48,458 bases of DNA from Mesaphorura yosii. Taxonomy: Eukaryota; Arthropoda; Collembola; Poduromorpha; Tullbergiidae. Shown here piece after piece: positions 47,801 to 48,458 of the stretch (the first letter of the stretch is position 1; the number at the start of each line of letters is the position of its first letter). Location of the stretch: contig WIXG01000491.1 of NCBI GenBank assembly GCA_009869945.1, positions 1 through 48,458 on the forward strand, read 5' to 3'. The notes under the pieces are model-generated. The model was not told the DNA's origin. It saw nothing but the letters and a program-made list of their open reading frames with translations, and searched no databases. Position numbers and translations under genes: made by a program.

Positions 47801-48458
47801 GAAAGGAGTTGATAAATTAAATGATTTATACATTATGGCTGAGCCATTCAGATGACTATTTTCATAATCTAGAAGAGATGGACGACAGATTACGAAAAAA
47901 AAATCCGCTTTTGGATAATTTTATTGTATGTCACTCGTATCCCACATTGTACAATTTGTTCATGCGATGTGTTTTGGTTTATTTAGCCAAGCCCAAATTC
48001 ATACTACGTCCAAGAAATGGGCGCATCGATCCTGGTCAAACTGCCAAGTTCGAGTGCTCTGTAATTGGAAATCCAATTCCAACAACATATTGGAGGAAAG
48101 CCGGGAGTCAACAGCTTCTCCTCGCTGGAATGAAATACGCGGAGACGGATCATTTATTTGTAACTCCTGAGGGTACACTCCACGTGCAGGATGTGAGAAA
48201 CAACGACAATGGAGTTTACATTTGCTCAAGTACGAACACAGCCGGAGCAATCGAGATTGCCGTCCGCCTAGAACTCTCATCATCGTCAGCATCATTGCCA
48301 GAATTGGAACAGCCTTTTCCACCAGGTTAGTCCATGGTACAAATTGGTCGCTTTAAGGGAGCTGCTTAAGATATTTATTACCAGTACAGAATCAATGAAA
48401 TTAGAAGTTAAAAAGAAGCTAAGAAAACTGAATTTTCAACATGGACAAAGAACCTAAG
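35872..48458 (+). CDS. robo: Roundabout-family axon-guidance receptor (robo-B), 3' end outside window
   Basis: Second Robo receptor gene, same strand as robo-A. In-window exons are 35872-35953, 44352-44651, 47008-47158, 47239-47375, 47449-47709 and 47987-48325, about 423 residues. Exon 1 encodes a signal peptide (basic MKSK, then a hydrophobic core) and joins in phase 1 over 8.4 kb to the Ig1 exon. The joined residues KGQHRSPRITEHP closely resemble the start of the mature insect Robo. Ig1 shows [20 protein letters not shown] and IYWCIARN, the conserved Slit-binding domain. Ig2 follows in two exons, then Ig3 (YRQEAQMPK, GLYFCQVEN) and Ig4 (TYWRKAG, VYICSS). The last donor is GTTAGT after 48325. 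Ig5, FN3 domains, membrane segment and tail must be to the right. Exon 1 is supported by phase, the GTAAGT donor and N-terminal similarity; another possible first exon lies at 39132-39252. Confidence 0.92.
39132..39252 (+). other. Candidate alternative signal-peptide exon of robo-B
   Basis: ATG at 39132 opens 40 codons that begin with a very hydrophobic stretch (LPFLLVLLLLALALVGL) followed by a polar segment ending in NYT plus one base. A GT donor (GGTACAA) follows at 39253 in phase 1, which would join correctly to the Ig1 exon at 44352. An initiator-like TCAGTC lies at 39105-39110. The donor is weaker than that of the exon at 35872, and the join with Ig1 lacks the RSPRI-preceding context of other Robo proteins. 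It may be chance. Confidence 0.3.
40613..40637. repeat. Perfect palindrome with 11-bp arms
   Basis: CTCACATGCGC at 40613-40623 and GCGCATGTGAG at 40627-40637 are exact reverse complements around ACA. It lies in the first intron of robo-B. Confidence 0.6.
44652..47007. other. robo-B intron between Ig1 and Ig2
   Basis: This 2.36-kb phase 1 intron has donor GTATGC and acceptor TTGCAG. No exon is supported inside. It has a short GGCAGT microsatellite near 45738-45757. Confidence 0.7.

Overview
The window is nuclear DNA of an arthropod, most likely a hexapod and possibly a springtail. The support is spliceosomal GT-AG introns throughout, Roundabout (Robo) axon-guidance receptor exons, insect-type gustatory-receptor-like genes, a SmydA-type SET/MYND gene, a mariner element and an arthropod-like 5S rRNA gene. 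The clade below arthropod is inference. Every protein-coding gene I can support is on the + strand. No tRNA, CRISPR array or bacterial-type gene was seen.

Layout. 1-4462 holds no recognised exon and is probably intron of the first robo gene. 4463-13868 is the 3' part of a robo receptor (robo-A): Ig2 to Ig5, three FN3 domains, a membrane segment and a tail with CC0 and CC1 motifs but no visible CC2/CC3. 15034-15719 is a four-exon gene for a small secreted six-cysteine protein with a His-rich C-terminus. 16321-20823 is a chemoreceptor array: one decayed copy, a solo 5S rRNA gene, then two intact three-exon 7-TM receptors of 392 and 388 codons. A chemoreceptor tail relic (21029-21118), a probable MITE (22016-22580) and a dead mariner (22931-24201) follow. 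26496-28521 is a four-exon SmydA-type gene encoding 600 aa. About 7 kb without a clear gene leads to a signal-peptide exon at 35872-35953, which splices in phase over 8.4 kb to the Ig1 exon of a second robo gene (robo-B). Robo-B runs through Ig2, Ig3 and Ig4 and leaves the window after 48325.

Relations. robo-A and robo-B are tandem same-strand paralogs: the two Ig2 exons have identical lengths (151 and 137 bp) and identical intron phases. They differ at the Ig4/Ig5 boundary, which is uninterrupted in robo-A and has an intron in robo-B. The genes between them are unrelated to axon guidance. The secreted protein and the chemoreceptors could form a small chemosensory neighbourhood, but that is inferred from position only.

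Exon coordinates were derived by hand from reading-frame continuity, splice consensus and paralog comparison. Domain calls rest on recognised family motifs, not on database searches.
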